Of a DNA stretch of 64,000 nucleotides, positions 1 to 7,778 are shown piece by piece (the stretch's first letter is position 1; every line of letters begins with the position of its first letter). A model generated the notes under the pieces. The model ran no database searches. It saw only the letters and a list, made by a program, of their open reading frames with translations, and was not told the DNA's origin. The translations under genes were made by a program, and so were the position numbers. The DNA lies in assembly GCA_958402445.1 (NCBI GenBank), contig CATXTO010000001.1:152070-216069 (forward strand). The letters run 5' to 3'. Source of the stretch: an uncultured Eubacteriales bacterium. GTDB lineage: Bacteria > Bacillota > Clostridia > Oscillospirales > Oscillospiraceae.

Positions 1-6
1 GTAGAC

Positions 7-35
7 TTGACATATGGGAAAAACTGTGATAGAGT
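7..35 (+). promoter_or_regulatory. Sigma-A-type promoter for the XRE regulator operon
   Basis: TTGACA at 7-12 and TAGAGT at 30-35 are separated by exactly 17 bases. Transcription would begin near 42, which excludes a GTG start at 42 for the next gene and favours the GTG at 78. Confidence 0.7.
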
Positions 36-77
36 TGAGCCGTGGAAAGGAAGCTTTCCATAGGAGGGAGGGACCCT

Positions 78-281
78 GTGAAAAACAGATTGGAGGAGAT
101 TCGAAAGAATTGGGGACTGAAGCAGGAAGACCTGGCCGAAGCCCTGGAGGTGTCAAGGCAGACTATTGGTTCTTTGGAAAACGGACGCTATAATCCCTCT
201 ATTTTACTGGCGTTCAAGATCGCGCGTTTTTTTCACATGCAAATTGAAGAAATTTTTCTTTATGAGGAGGATACGCCATGA
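78..281 (+). CDS. XRE-family HTH transcriptional regulator (short)
   Basis: A 67-residue protein that is essentially one helix-turn-helix domain, containing the recognisable stretch LEVSRQTIGSLENGRYNPS. Short regulators of this type usually repress their own operon. The GTG at 78 is chosen because AGGAGGGAG lies 8 bases upstream and the promoter at 7-35 would start the mRNA at about 42. The stop overlaps the start of the following membrane protein gene (ATGA), so the two are translationally coupled. The paired arrangement of a tiny XRE regulator and a small membrane protein is common in Firmicutes, but the signal sensed is unknown. Confidence 0.88.
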   Translation: MKNRLEEIRKNWGLKQEDLAEALEVSRQTIGSLENGRYNPSILLAFKIARFFHMQIEEIFLYEEDTP

Positions 282-709
282 AAAAGAAGTGGATGGATCC
301 CGTTGTGACGCTGGTTGGAATTGTATTGTTGCTTTTCGGTTTAATCTGGATCAAAGGCGATTTCCATACACCGGCAGCTATGCGTGCGCTTCCATACGTT
401 TGCATCGGCGTGGGGTGCGGGCTGTTTGGCCAGGGAATCGGAAGCCTGATCAGTAGCCACACCCTAAAAAAGCACCCTGAACTGCAAAAACAGATGGAAA
501 TCAGTCAAAAAGACGAGAGAAATCAGGCAATTCAGAACCGGGCAAAAAGTAAAGCCTTTGACCGGATGTTATATGTGTTCAGCGCGCTGATCCTAGCCTT
601 TGCAGTTATGGGTGTGGATGTCGTCGTTGTTTTATTACTGGTATTCGTCTACCTGTTTGTCATTGGTACGTTCGTTTATTATTTTGCAAGATACGATAAG
701 GAAATGTAA
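278..709 (+). CDS. Small membrane protein coupled to the XRE regulator
   Basis: A 143-residue protein with about four predicted membrane segments: one near residues 8-25, a short hydrophobic stretch around 38-58, then a charged cytoplasmic stretch (KKHPELQKQMEISQKDERNQ) and two closely spaced segments at about 94-137. It overlaps the regulator stop by four bases and ends before a hairpin terminator. I do not recognise a named family. From its context it is probably controlled by, or acts with, the XRE protein. The middle charged region resembles DUF2178-type or ABC-2-like small membrane proteins only loosely. Confidence 0.75.
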   Translation: MKKKWMDPVVTLVGIVLLLFGLIWIKGDFHTPAAMRALPYVCIGVGCGLFGQGIGSLISSHTLKKHPELQKQMEISQKDERNQAIQNRAKSKAFDRMLYVFSALILAFAVMGVDVVVVLLLVFVYLFVIGTFVYYFARYDKEM

Positions 710-758
710 CGTCGGCTATTGCGCAGAAAAATAGGTAAATCCATAATACGAAACAAGC

Positions 759-796
759 GGCGCGCCTTGGAAACCAAGACGCGCCGATATTGTTTC
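759..796 (+). terminator. Rho-independent terminator after the XRE operon
   Basis: The arms GGCGCGCCTTGG (759-770) and CCAAGACGCGCC (774-785) pair with one internal mismatch and a 3-base loop, followed by a short T-containing tail. It sits between convergent genes and may serve both. Confidence 0.7.
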
Positions 797-1006
797 TTAA
801 AGGGAAAAATCCTCCTGATCAAACCGGGAAAAATCCAAAGCTTTCGGCCTGGGCGGGATTCGTTTCAACGGGTCGTAGCGAAACCTCCGGCACCCGCCGG
901 AGAAGGAGACCAGTCCCTTTTTGGAACAAACCACCTGCTCAGAATCAATCCGAGCACCATGGACGCAATATTGGCAGGAACGTTGGACTTTTCTCCGAAA
1001 CAGCAT
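797..1006 (-). CDS. Small conserved-looking cysteine-rich protein
   Basis: A 69-residue basic protein with four cysteines in the pattern CQYC, then VVCSKKG, then GGCRRFRYDP, which suggests a small zinc-binding or redox fold. It ends in an acidic/aromatic tail (DFSRFDQEDFSL). Evidence that it is real: the ATG at 1006 is preceded on the minus strand by a strong ribosome site (GGAGGTG), the opposite strand has no plausible gene here, and the residue pattern is one I associate with short hypothetical proteins in Oscillospiraceae (memory, not a search). It lies 24 bases after the stop of the YlbJ-like gene, so the two are probably co-transcribed. Function unknown. Confidence 0.75.
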   Translation of the reverse strand: MLFRRKVQRSCQYCVHGARIDSEQVVCSKKGLVSFSGGCRRFRYDPLKRIPPRPKALDFSRFDQEDFSL

Positions 1007-1030
1007 GGCGGCACCTCCGATTTTTTTCTA

Positions 1031-2128
1031 TTATACCTCAGCCGTTTTCTGTTTTCCAGCCCTTTTTCGCAGATTGAGACACCAAATGCCGACGCCGACC
1101 AAAAATAGTCCTGTAACGGTTCCCGTGGCTCGAAGCAATCCGGCGTGGTTGGGGATCACTACCTCAGATACGGAGACCTCCCGCGGTAAAATTCCCGGAA
1201 ACGCCACCATTGCAAACCAAGTTATCAGCACGGCCAGGGTACCTTGTAAAATTTTTCCGAACAGGTAATACTTGCCGGAGAGCCCCGCCGGCCGGATCAC
1301 GGATTTGGTTTGCATCCAAACGCAGATACCCCCAAAGGCTAAAAAGCCGGAGGCCATACAGTAACGCAATCCCGGCGCGTCCAACTGTGGCAGCAGGCAG
1401 CAGCCGCCGGCCAGCTCCAACAGGCCGGAAACCGCCACATTCATGGCCGGAGACAACCAAGTCCCCAATGCTTTGGCCAAAAATACAGAAATCACCCGGA
1501 ACAAAATGACGTAGCCGCAAATCAAGGCCATCGTCCTGACGGCCGCCGCGACCGCATCTGGCAGGCTGATTCTCGGCCCACGCCCGTCGGAAAGCCGCTG
1601 CGATGTCGGTCTGGAATCCTTCGTGCGTAGGAGAACGCCGGTCAGGAGCGCAGAAGTAATGTGTATGCAGTACAGCGCGGCGGCGACCTTGGGACTGCCG
1701 AAAATACCGCCCAGCATGCCGAAAATGAAGGCGGGACCTGCGTTGCTGCAAAAACCCAGCAGCCGCTCGGCGGACTCCCGGTCCAGCCGCCCATCCCGGT
1801 ACAGGTCTGCAGCGGTTTGCGCACCCACCGGATAACCGCCCAATGTGCCCATGGCCACAGCCGCCGCACCCTGGGCGGGCAAGCCGAAGAGCGGTTTCAT
1901 AATAGGGCCTAATATTTTCGTACATCCTTGCACGGCTGCGGAGCCTGTGAACAAGCGGGAGAGGACCAGGAAAGGAAAAAGCGCCGGCACCACTGTCTCT
2001 AAGCACAGGCGGATTCCCTCCCCGGCGGCGGCCACGGCGGTTCGGGCGTCCAGGATAAGGGCCAAAATCCCCAGGAAGCTCAAAAGCGCCGGTAGAATCG
2101 CCGCCCATGTTGATGATTTATCTCGCAC
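1031..2128 (-). CDS. ylbJ: YlbJ/SpoVV-family sporulation integral membrane protein
   Basis: A hydrophobic protein of about 365 residues with roughly eight membrane segments and the nucleoside-recognition (Gate) signature region GTLGGYPVGAQ followed by RLLGFCSNAGPAFIFGMLG. In Bacillus the family member YlbJ (SpoVV) is made in the mother cell and is implicated in moving dipicolinic acid towards the forespore; the same role is inferred here from similarity. GTG at 2128 is preferred because GAGGTG lies six bases upstream; ATG at 2134 and GTG at 2137 are in frame but abut that site. It is divergent from the yqfC-yqfD operon, which is also a sporulation locus, and is followed by the small Cys-rich gene. 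Confidence 0.85.
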   Translation of the reverse strand: MRDKSSTWAAILPALLSFLGILALILDARTAVAAAGEGIRLCLETVVPALFPFLVLSRLFTGSAAVQGCTKILGPIMKPLFGLPAQGAAAVAMGTLGGYPVGAQTAADLYRDGRLDRESAERLLGFCSNAGPAFIFGMLGGIFGSPKVAAALYCIHITSALLTGVLLRTKDSRPTSQRLSDGRGPRISLPDAVAAAVRTMALICGYVILFRVISVFLAKALGTWLSPAMNVAVSGLLELAGGCCLLPQLDAPGLRYCMASGFLAFGGICVWMQTKSVIRPAGLSGKYYLFGKILQGTLAVLITWFAMVAFPGILPREVSVSEVVIPNHAGLLRATGTVTGLFLVGVGIWCLNLRKRAGKQKTAEV

Positions 2129-2218
2129 TGGCATCACCTCAAAAGAATCTATGCGCCTTGGTCAAGTCTTTTGCCAAGGTGCATATATTTTTATAAAAAA
2201 CAAGGATGGGATGAGGCC

Positions 2219-2497
2219 ATGAAAAACAGTCACTCCATGCTTCGCCTGATGGCGGAAGCAACGGACGCACCCCAGGAGCTGCTGCCTGGTACCCCCCTGA
2301 TTGAAATTACGGACAACAGCCGTGTCCTGATTGAAAATCACGGCGGCGTTACGGAATATGAGACCAATTTGATCCGGGTCCGGCTTCGGTTCGGCGCCGT
2401 CATCATACGTGGCAGCGGGCTAACAATTACACGCATGAGCAAAAGCCAATTGATCATCGCGGGAGCCCTGCAGGGCGTAGAGTTGGAACGGGGGTGA
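2219..2497 (+). CDS. yqfC: Sporulation protein YqfC
   Basis: A 92-residue protein of the YqfC/YabP type, known from Bacillus as a sigma-E-dependent sporulation protein. Recognisable parts are PLIEITDNSRVLIENHGGV and the beta-rich C-terminus ending in IAGALQGVELERG. The upstream in-frame extension to 2171 lacks a good ribosome site and would add a non-homologous segment, so ATG 2219 is used. The gene ends four bases before yqfD. This order (yqfC-yqfD-phoH-ybeY) is conserved across endospore formers and strongly supports the call. Confidence 0.88.
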   Translation: MKNSHSMLRLMAEATDAPQELLPGTPLIEITDNSRVLIENHGGVTEYETNLIRVRLRFGAVIIRGSGLTITRMSKSQLIIAGALQGVELERG

Positions 2498-2501
2498 GTC
2501 G

Positions 2502-3761
2502 TTGAATCGAATTTTGCGTTATTTTCTGGGAAAAGTAGAGCTAGAACTGGTCAGCGCGGAACCTGCGGCTGCATTGACCTATTATGCGGCCCATCATATC
2601 CGGTTTCAAGAGCCTCAGGCCACTGCGCCTCTGACGATCCACATGACCATGGACTTTCGCTCCTGGAAACGAATGGAACCCTTGGCCCAGCAGCGAGGAG
2701 ATCGTTGCATAGTATTAAATAAGACCGGATTTCTGGTTACGTTGCGCCGGGTCCGCCGTCGCTGGCCCTTTTTCGCTGCGCTGCTTTTGCTGCTGACGGC
2801 GGCGCTATACGCGCCCACCCGGATTTGGTTTGTGCAGGTGGAAGGAAACACGACCGTACCGGGCCGGGAGATATTGGCGGCTGCTGAGGACTGCGGCGTC
2901 CATTTTTGGGCCCGCTCCAAGGAGATTCGCAGTGAAAAAGTGAAAAATCAACTTCTGAACCTGGTACCCGAGCTGGAATGGGCGGGCGTCAATTTTTCTG
3001 GCGGCATCGCTACGGTCTCTGTCCGGGAGCGCATGACCGGCGAGGAGGTTCGGGATCGGTCCGCCATTACCAACGTGATTGCCGCACGGGACGGCGTTAT
3101 CATCTCGATGAGCGTGTTGGGTGGAGAAGCGGTCTGCCAGGTGGGGCAGGCGGTGCGGGCGGGAGAGCTGCTGGTCTCCGGATGCATAGAGTGCCCCAGC
3201 CATACGCAGTATACCCATGCCGACGCGGAGATTTATGCCCTGACCCAGCGGGAAGTAACGGCGGTCTACCCGGCGCAGTGGACGAAAAAGGCCTACACCG
3301 GAAAGGTGAATCGCTCTTATAGCCTGCTGATTGGAAAAAAGAGAATAAATTTATTCGGAAACAGTGGAATTTCCGATGGCAGTTGTGATAAAATGACGGA
3401 GATCAAAACACTGCGGCTGCCCGGCGGCTTATCCCTGCCCGTCTCTCTGGTTGTGGAAACCGTGCGGACCTATGAGGCGGAGCCTTTGGATGTGCTGGAG
3501 GCAACTGCCCAGGAGGCCCTGTCCTCCTATACCAGAGCAGCGGTCGCCGGCGATATGATTGCGGGAGAGATTTTTCAGGAGTTGCCCTCCTACTCCCAGG
3601 ATCAGGGCGTTTTTCAGGTGGACGTAACCTATGCCTGTCGGGAGATGATTGCCCGGCAGCGCGTAGTAGATTTATTTGAAGGTGAAATTACAAATGACGG
3701 AACGAATCGTGAACGTGGAGCGCGTGGAGGACCTTATCAGCGTATTCGGCTCTTTGGATGA
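2502..3761 (+). CDS. yqfD: Sporulation protein YqfD
   Basis: A 419-residue protein with an N-terminal cytoplasmic domain, a single membrane segment near residues 88-106 (FFAALLLLLTAALYAP) and a long extracytoplasmic region starting RIWFVQVEGNTTVPG, which resembles a POTRA-like fold. YqfD is needed for efficient sporulation in Bacillus and is expected in the mother-cell membrane. It uses a TTG start at 2502. Its last 22 codons overlap the start of phoH by 68 bases, an unusually long overlap. It is somewhat longer than the Bacillus protein (398 residues), which agrees with a C-terminal extension into the phoH start. Confidence 0.9.
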   Translation: MNRILRYFLGKVELELVSAEPAAALTYYAAHHIRFQEPQATAPLTIHMTMDFRSWKRMEPLAQQRGDRCIVLNKTGFLVTLRRVRRRWPFFAALLLLLTAALYAPTRIWFVQVEGNTTVPGREILAAAEDCGVHFWARSKEIRSEKVKNQLLNLVPELEWAGVNFSGGIATVSVRERMTGEEVRDRSAITNVIAARDGVIISMSVLGGEAVCQVGQAVRAGELLVSGCIECPSHTQYTHADAEIYALTQREVTAVYPAQWTKKAYTGKVNRSYSLLIGKKRINLFGNSGISDGSCDKMTEIKTLRLPGGLSLPVSLVVETVRTYEAEPLDVLEATAQEALSSYTRAAVAGDMIAGEIFQELPSYSQDQGVFQVDVTYACREMIARQRVVDLFEGEITNDGTNRERGARGGPYQRIRLFG

Positions 3762-4704
3762 AAATATCCGCCGGATTGAACAGGGACTGGGCGTGCAGAT
3801 TGTCAACCGGGGCTCGGATTTAAAGGTATCGGGGGAGGAGGATGCTACGGAAAAGGCCATCCGTACCATTGAGGGCCTTATGGCTCTGGCCTCCAAGGGC
3901 GAAATCATCGATGAGCAAAAGGTCCGCTATCTCATCACGCTGGTCCAGTCCGGAAACGACGACCAGGTGGGGGAGATGACAAAGGACGTGGTCTGTATTA
4001 CGGCCAAGGGGAAGCCGATCAAGGCCAAAACGCTTGGTCAGCAGCATTATATGAAGGCGATTCAAAAAAGCACTGTCACCATCGGCGTGGGACCGGCTGG
4101 CACCGGGAAGACCTATCTGGCGGTAGCCGCCGCCGTGGCGGCGTTCCGGGAGCGGACTGTGAACCGGATTATTTTAACTCGGCCTGCGGTGGAGGCGGGG
4201 GAGCGCCTGGGCTTCCTGCCGGGGGACTTGCAAAATAAGGTAGACCCCTACCTGCGTCCTCTATACGACGCGCTGTATGACATGCTGGGCCCGGAGACCT
4301 ACCAGAAATATTTGGAGCGCGGCAGTATTGAGGTGGCGCCCCTGGCCTATATGCGGGGAAGAACCTTGGACGACAGCTTTATCATCCTGGACGAAGCACA
4401 AAACACGACGCGGGAACAGATGAAAATGTTTTTGACACGCCTGGGCTTTGGATCAAAGGTGGTCATCACCGGGGATGTGACGCAGATTGACCTGCCCGAA
4501 GATAAGGTCAGCGGTCTGAAAGACGCCGTTCGCGTTTTGGCCAACGTGGAGGACATCGCCATTTGCACCCTCACCAGCGCCGATGTGGTGCGTCATGCGT
4601 TGGTGCAAAAGATCATCAACGCCTATGAAAAGGCGGAGCGCCGCCGCTCAGAGGCGAGGCCTGCTCCCCAGGGAAAGGGCAAGTATAGAGGAAGTCGGAA
4701 ATGA
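3694..4704 (+). CDS. phoH: PhoH-family ATPase
   Basis: A 336-residue cytoplasmic ATPase with an N-terminal KH/PIN-like segment (GVQIVNRGSDLKVSG), Walker A GPAGTGKT at about residues 133-140, Walker B FIILDEAQN near 225-235 and the motif GDVTQIDLP. PhoH proteins are predicted RNA helicase/ATPases and are commonly paired with YbeY in RNA metabolism. ATG 3694 is preferred over the TTG at 3676 because GAAGGTG precedes it at suitable spacing and the alignment starts at MTERIVNVERVEDL. It overlaps yqfD by 68 bases and ybeY by four (ATGA). The C-terminal tail is basic and low in complexity. Confidence 0.94.
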   Translation: MTERIVNVERVEDLISVFGSLDENIRRIEQGLGVQIVNRGSDLKVSGEEDATEKAIRTIEGLMALASKGEIIDEQKVRYLITLVQSGNDDQVGEMTKDVVCITAKGKPIKAKTLGQQHYMKAIQKSTVTIGVGPAGTGKTYLAVAAAVAAFRERTVNRIILTRPAVEAGERLGFLPGDLQNKVDPYLRPLYDALYDMLGPETYQKYLERGSIEVAPLAYMRGRTLDDSFIILDEAQNTTREQMKMFLTRLGFGSKVVITGDVTQIDLPEDKVSGLKDAVRVLANVEDIAICTLTSADVVRHALVQKIINAYEKAERRRSEARPAPQGKGKYRGSRK

Positions 4705-5195
4705 ATACCAAAATTAATTTTACCTATGAGCGGCGGGACGTGCGGAATCTGCCTCTAATCACAGTCGTTCGTAGGGCCATCTTAGGGGTTCTGCAAGCAG
4801 AACGGGTTCCGGTCCCCTGTGAGATCAACGTGCTGCTGACTGATGATGCCGGGATTCGCGCCATCAATAAGGCGAGCCGAGGGGTGGACCAGCCTACTGA
4901 TGTATTGTCTTTCCCTATGTTTCAACTGGAGCCCGGCGCGCTGCCGGAAGATTGGTCCGAGTATCTGGACCCGGAAACAGGCCTCTGTCCCCTGGGTGAT
5001 CTGGCGCTGTCCTGCCAGCGCGCCAGGACCCAGGCGGCTTCGTTCGGCCACGGCATCCGCAGAGAGGCTGGATACCTGACCATCCACTCCATGCTGCATT
5101 TACTGGGCTATGATCACGTGGATGAGGGAACGGAGAAGGCAAGGATGCGCGCGCGGGAGGAGTCCATTGCCGCAACCATCGGTCTGCACCGCTGA
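4701..5195 (+). CDS. ybeY: rRNA maturation endoribonuclease YbeY
   Basis: A 164-residue metalloprotein with the zinc-binding signature HSMLHLLGYDH (H-x3-H-x5-H) near residues 132-142 and the preceding TDVLSFPM motif. YbeY takes part in 16S rRNA 3' end maturation and ribosome quality control. Its coding sequence begins inside the phoH stop (ATGA overlap) and is followed 17 bases later by era, another 30S assembly factor, giving a phoH-ybeY-era group of RNA genes. Confidence 0.96.
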   Translation: MNTKINFTYERRDVRNLPLITVVRRAILGVLQAERVPVPCEINVLLTDDAGIRAINKASRGVDQPTDVLSFPMFQLEPGALPEDWSEYLDPETGLCPLGDLALSCQRARTQAASFGHGIRREAGYLTIHSMLHLLGYDHVDEGTEKARMRAREESIAATIGLHR

Positions 5196-5212
5196 TACAA
5201 AGGAGTTTTGGA

Positions 5213-6106
5213 ATGAGGATCACGAAAACCGCTATGATAACCATTGCCGGCCGCCCCAATGTAGGGAAGTCCACGCTCACCAACCGGCTGGTGGGGGAGA
5301 AGGTGGCGATTGTCTCCCATAAGCCACAAACTACTCGGAACCGGATCTGCGGCATTGTAAACCGGGAGGATACCCAGTTCATTTTTGTGGACACGCCAGG
5401 GTATCATCAACCTCGGACCAAGCTGGGAGATTATATGGTGCGGGTCACCAAACAATCCGTTTTTGACGTGGACGCCGTACTTTTGATGGTGGAACCCATT
5501 GCCAATATCGGCGCCCAAGAGGCCGCGCTGCTTCAGCAGCTCAAGGCGTGCGGGGAGCCGGTGATCCTGGTCATCAATAAGATTGACTCGGCGGAAAAGG
5601 CCAGCCTTCTTGCCGTCATCGCCGTCTATTCCCAAGCTATGGAGTTTGCCGCAGTGGTTCCCATCAGCGCCAAAACTGGCGAGGGCATGGAGGCGCTGCT
5701 GTCGGAATGCGGAAAATTTGCCGCAGAGGGTCCACAGCTTTTTCCAGACGGCATGACCTCAGACCAGCCGGAACGTCAGGTCATGGCGGAAATCATACGG
5801 GAAAAGCTGCTCTGGTGCCTGGAGCGGGAGGTCCCCCATGGGACCGCTGTAGAAATAACGCGGTTTTCCGAACGAGATGACGGTATCATCGACCTGGAAG
5901 CGACGATTTATTGCGAAAAACCAAACCACAAGGGTATTATTATTGGAAAGCAGGGCGCGACGCTGAAAAAAATATCCACCCTAGCCAGGGAGGATTGCGA
6001 GCGCTTCATGGGAACCAAAATTTACCTGCAAACCTGGGTGAAAGTAAAGGAAAATTGGCGCGACAGCGACTTCCTAGTGCGGAACTTTGGATACCGGGAT
6101 ACATGA
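5213..6106 (+). CDS. era: GTPase Era
   Basis: A 297-residue protein with the full GTPase motif set: G1 GRPNVGKST, G3 DTPG (with the Era-type YHQP following), G4 NKID and G5 SAK, followed by a C-terminal KH domain (GIIIGKQGATLKKI). Era binds the 3' end of 16S rRNA during 30S assembly. Length is typical. The start at 5213 is preceded by AAAGGAG. Confidence 0.97.
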   Translation: MRITKTAMITIAGRPNVGKSTLTNRLVGEKVAIVSHKPQTTRNRICGIVNREDTQFIFVDTPGYHQPRTKLGDYMVRVTKQSVFDVDAVLLMVEPIANIGAQEAALLQQLKACGEPVILVINKIDSAEKASLLAVIAVYSQAMEFAAVVPISAKTGEGMEALLSECGKFAAEGPQLFPDGMTSDQPERQVMAEIIREKLLWCLEREVPHGTAVEITRFSERDDGIIDLEATIYCEKPNHKGIIIGKQGATLKKISTLAREDCERFMGTKIYLQTWVKVKENWRDSDFLVRNFGYRDT

Positions 6107-6195
6107 TTTACCGGGAATAGACTGCGCTTGACCGTGAATCCTAAAAGCGTAGGGTGGTGTTGCCGCCCAACGGAATTACATGGGGAGGAACTGCA

Positions 6196-6336
6196 ATGGA
6201 CGCGGAAAATTTATGGCACTGCTTTCTGGAAACCGGCGCGCCGGAATACTATCTGCTGTACAAAACAGCGGTAAAGTCGGAGGGAACCCATGTATCTGAA
6301 AACCGAGGGGCTTGTGCTGCGGGAAGTTGCCTATAA
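6196..6336 (+). CDS. yqzL: YqzL-like small protein between era and recO
   Basis: A 46-residue protein beginning MDAENLWHCFLETGAPEYYL, matching the YqzL pattern (a W-x3-F-x2-TG core followed by a YLLYK-type stretch) and sitting exactly where yqzL lies in Bacillus, between era and recO. ATG 6196 follows GGGGAGGAA at 6182-6190; the longer in-frame reading from 6154 lacks a ribosome site. Its C-terminus overlaps the first 47 bases of recO in another frame. Function unknown in any organism as far as I know. Confidence 0.8.
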   Translation: MDAENLWHCFLETGAPEYYLLYKTAVKSEGTHVSENRGACAAGSCL

Positions 6337-7060
6337 GGATGCGGACAAGCTGCTCACAGTCTTGACCCGGGACCAGGGCAAAATGACCCTGCGGGCCCGG
6401 GGCGTTCGCAGATCGGGCAGCCCCTGGAAGGCGGCCTGCCAACTCCTTGCCTGCTCTGAATTTACCATTTTCGATTACCGCGGCGGGTCCACCATCAATG
6501 AAGCCCAAACTATCGAACTATTTCCGGAGCTGCGGGAAAACTTGGAGCTGCTGGCTCTGGGCACATATTTCGCCCAAGTGGCGGAGGTGGTCTCTCAGGA
6601 GGACAATCCTAACTCGGAGCTTTTGTCCCTGATTTTAAACGCGCTTTACGCATTGGGAAAGCTGCAAAAGCCCCAGCTGCTGGTAAAGGCCGCGTTTGAG
6701 CTGCGCGCTGCCAGCCTGGCGGGCTATACGCCGGACTTGAACGGATGCCATGTGTGCGGTAATCCGGATCCGGATCGCTTTCATTTGCGGGACGGGTGTC
6801 TGGAATGTGCTGGTTGCCAGGCGGCGGAGGGAATTCGGATGCCTCTCTCCCCGGGGATTTTAGCCGCCATGCGCCACATCGTGTTCTGCGCTCCGGGAAA
6901 ACTGTTTTCCTTTCGCTTGGGGGACGCATCTCTGGAAGCGCTCAGCGGCATCACCGAGGCTTTTTTGACCACGCAGCTGGAGCGGAGCTTTTATACACTA
7001 GACTTTTACAAGGCCCTTTTTTTGTCAGATGTCGGTCAGATAAACGAGAAGCAAGAGTAA
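6290..7060 (+). CDS. recO: DNA repair protein RecO
   Basis: A 256-residue protein with an N-terminal OB-fold (TEGLVLREVAYKDADKLLTV) and, near residues 152-180, a four-cysteine zinc site made of CHVC and CAGC spaced by about 20 residues. RecO loads RecA onto gapped DNA with RecR in the RecFOR pathway. It overlaps the yqzL end and is followed by a methyltransferase gene 25 bases on. Confidence 0.94.
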   Translation: MYLKTEGLVLREVAYKDADKLLTVLTRDQGKMTLRARGVRRSGSPWKAACQLLACSEFTIFDYRGGSTINEAQTIELFPELRENLELLALGTYFAQVAEVVSQEDNPNSELLSLILNALYALGKLQKPQLLVKAAFELRAASLAGYTPDLNGCHVCGNPDPDRFHLRDGCLECAGCQAAEGIRMPLSPGILAAMRHIVFCAPGKLFSFRLGDASLEALSGITEAFLTTQLERSFYTLDFYKALFLSDVGQINEKQE

Positions 7061-7085
7061 AGTCAGAACCAAGGAGAATTATGCC

Positions 7086-7757
7086 ATGAATTCTTTTTAC
7101 CGTCCTTACATAGAACGGGAAGATGAGATATTCCGCCAAATCAGCGGGGAAACGAGCAAGGCGGCTTCCAATTTGAAATCCACTATGCCTGTGGAGCTCC
7201 GCAAGGCGTTGGATTGGCTCTGCCAGGACGCGGAGGCCGTATTGGATTTTGGCTGTGGGAACGGCAGCTTTTTGGCTTCCTGCGCCGCGCGGGGCGTGAC
7301 CAGTCTTTTGGGCATCGATCTATCCGGGGAGGCGGTCCGATGCGCTCGGCAGAGGGACATACCGCACTGCGAAATTTGGCAGGGAAGCGTAGAACGCCTG
7401 ACGGATCTTCCGGCCCACAGCTTTCAGGGCGTGATTTTGTCCAATATTTTGGATAACCTGAGACCTGAGGACGCAGAGGCGGCCTTGCAGCAAGTACATC
7501 GGCTTTTGACGCCCCAGGGCAGGGCCTTAGTGAAGTTGAACCCGCATCTGAGCCTGGAGCAAATCCAGCAGTGGAACATTACGGTCCTGGAGGATGACCT
7601 GCTGGACGACGGCCTGCTGCTCTGGAACCGGACCACAGAGCAATGGCGGCAGCTTTTAGAACTGTATTTTCAGCACCAGCACCTGGTTGATGTGTATTTT
7701 GAGGCGTACGACCAACACAACCGCATGTTTCTTTGCCAGGTGCCGATCAAAATCTGA
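7086..7757 (+). CDS. Class I SAM-dependent methyltransferase
   Basis: A 223-residue protein with SAM-binding motif I LDFGCGNGSFLASC near residues 54-67 and the acidic loop LGIDLSGEAV, then motif IV-like VILSNILDNL. This is the general class I fold; the substrate cannot be read from the sequence. The ATG at 7086 follows AAGGAG. It lies between recO and mutS2 in a single-direction cluster, so it is probably co-expressed with these genome-maintenance genes. Confidence 0.88.
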   Translation: MNSFYRPYIEREDEIFRQISGETSKAASNLKSTMPVELRKALDWLCQDAEAVLDFGCGNGSFLASCAARGVTSLLGIDLSGEAVRCARQRDIPHCEIWQGSVERLTDLPAHSFQGVILSNILDNLRPEDAEAALQQVHRLLTPQGRALVKLNPHLSLEQIQQWNITVLEDDLLDDGLLLWNRTTEQWRQLLELYFQHQHLVDVYFEAYDQHNRMFLCQVPIKI

Positions 7758-7778
7758 TCTGACACATAGGAGAATACC

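Noticed and set aside
1164..2108. A 314-codon minus-strand frame within the ylbJ-like gene
   Set aside because: It is out of frame with the membrane protein and has a Gly/Arg/Pro-rich shadow composition with no membrane segments.
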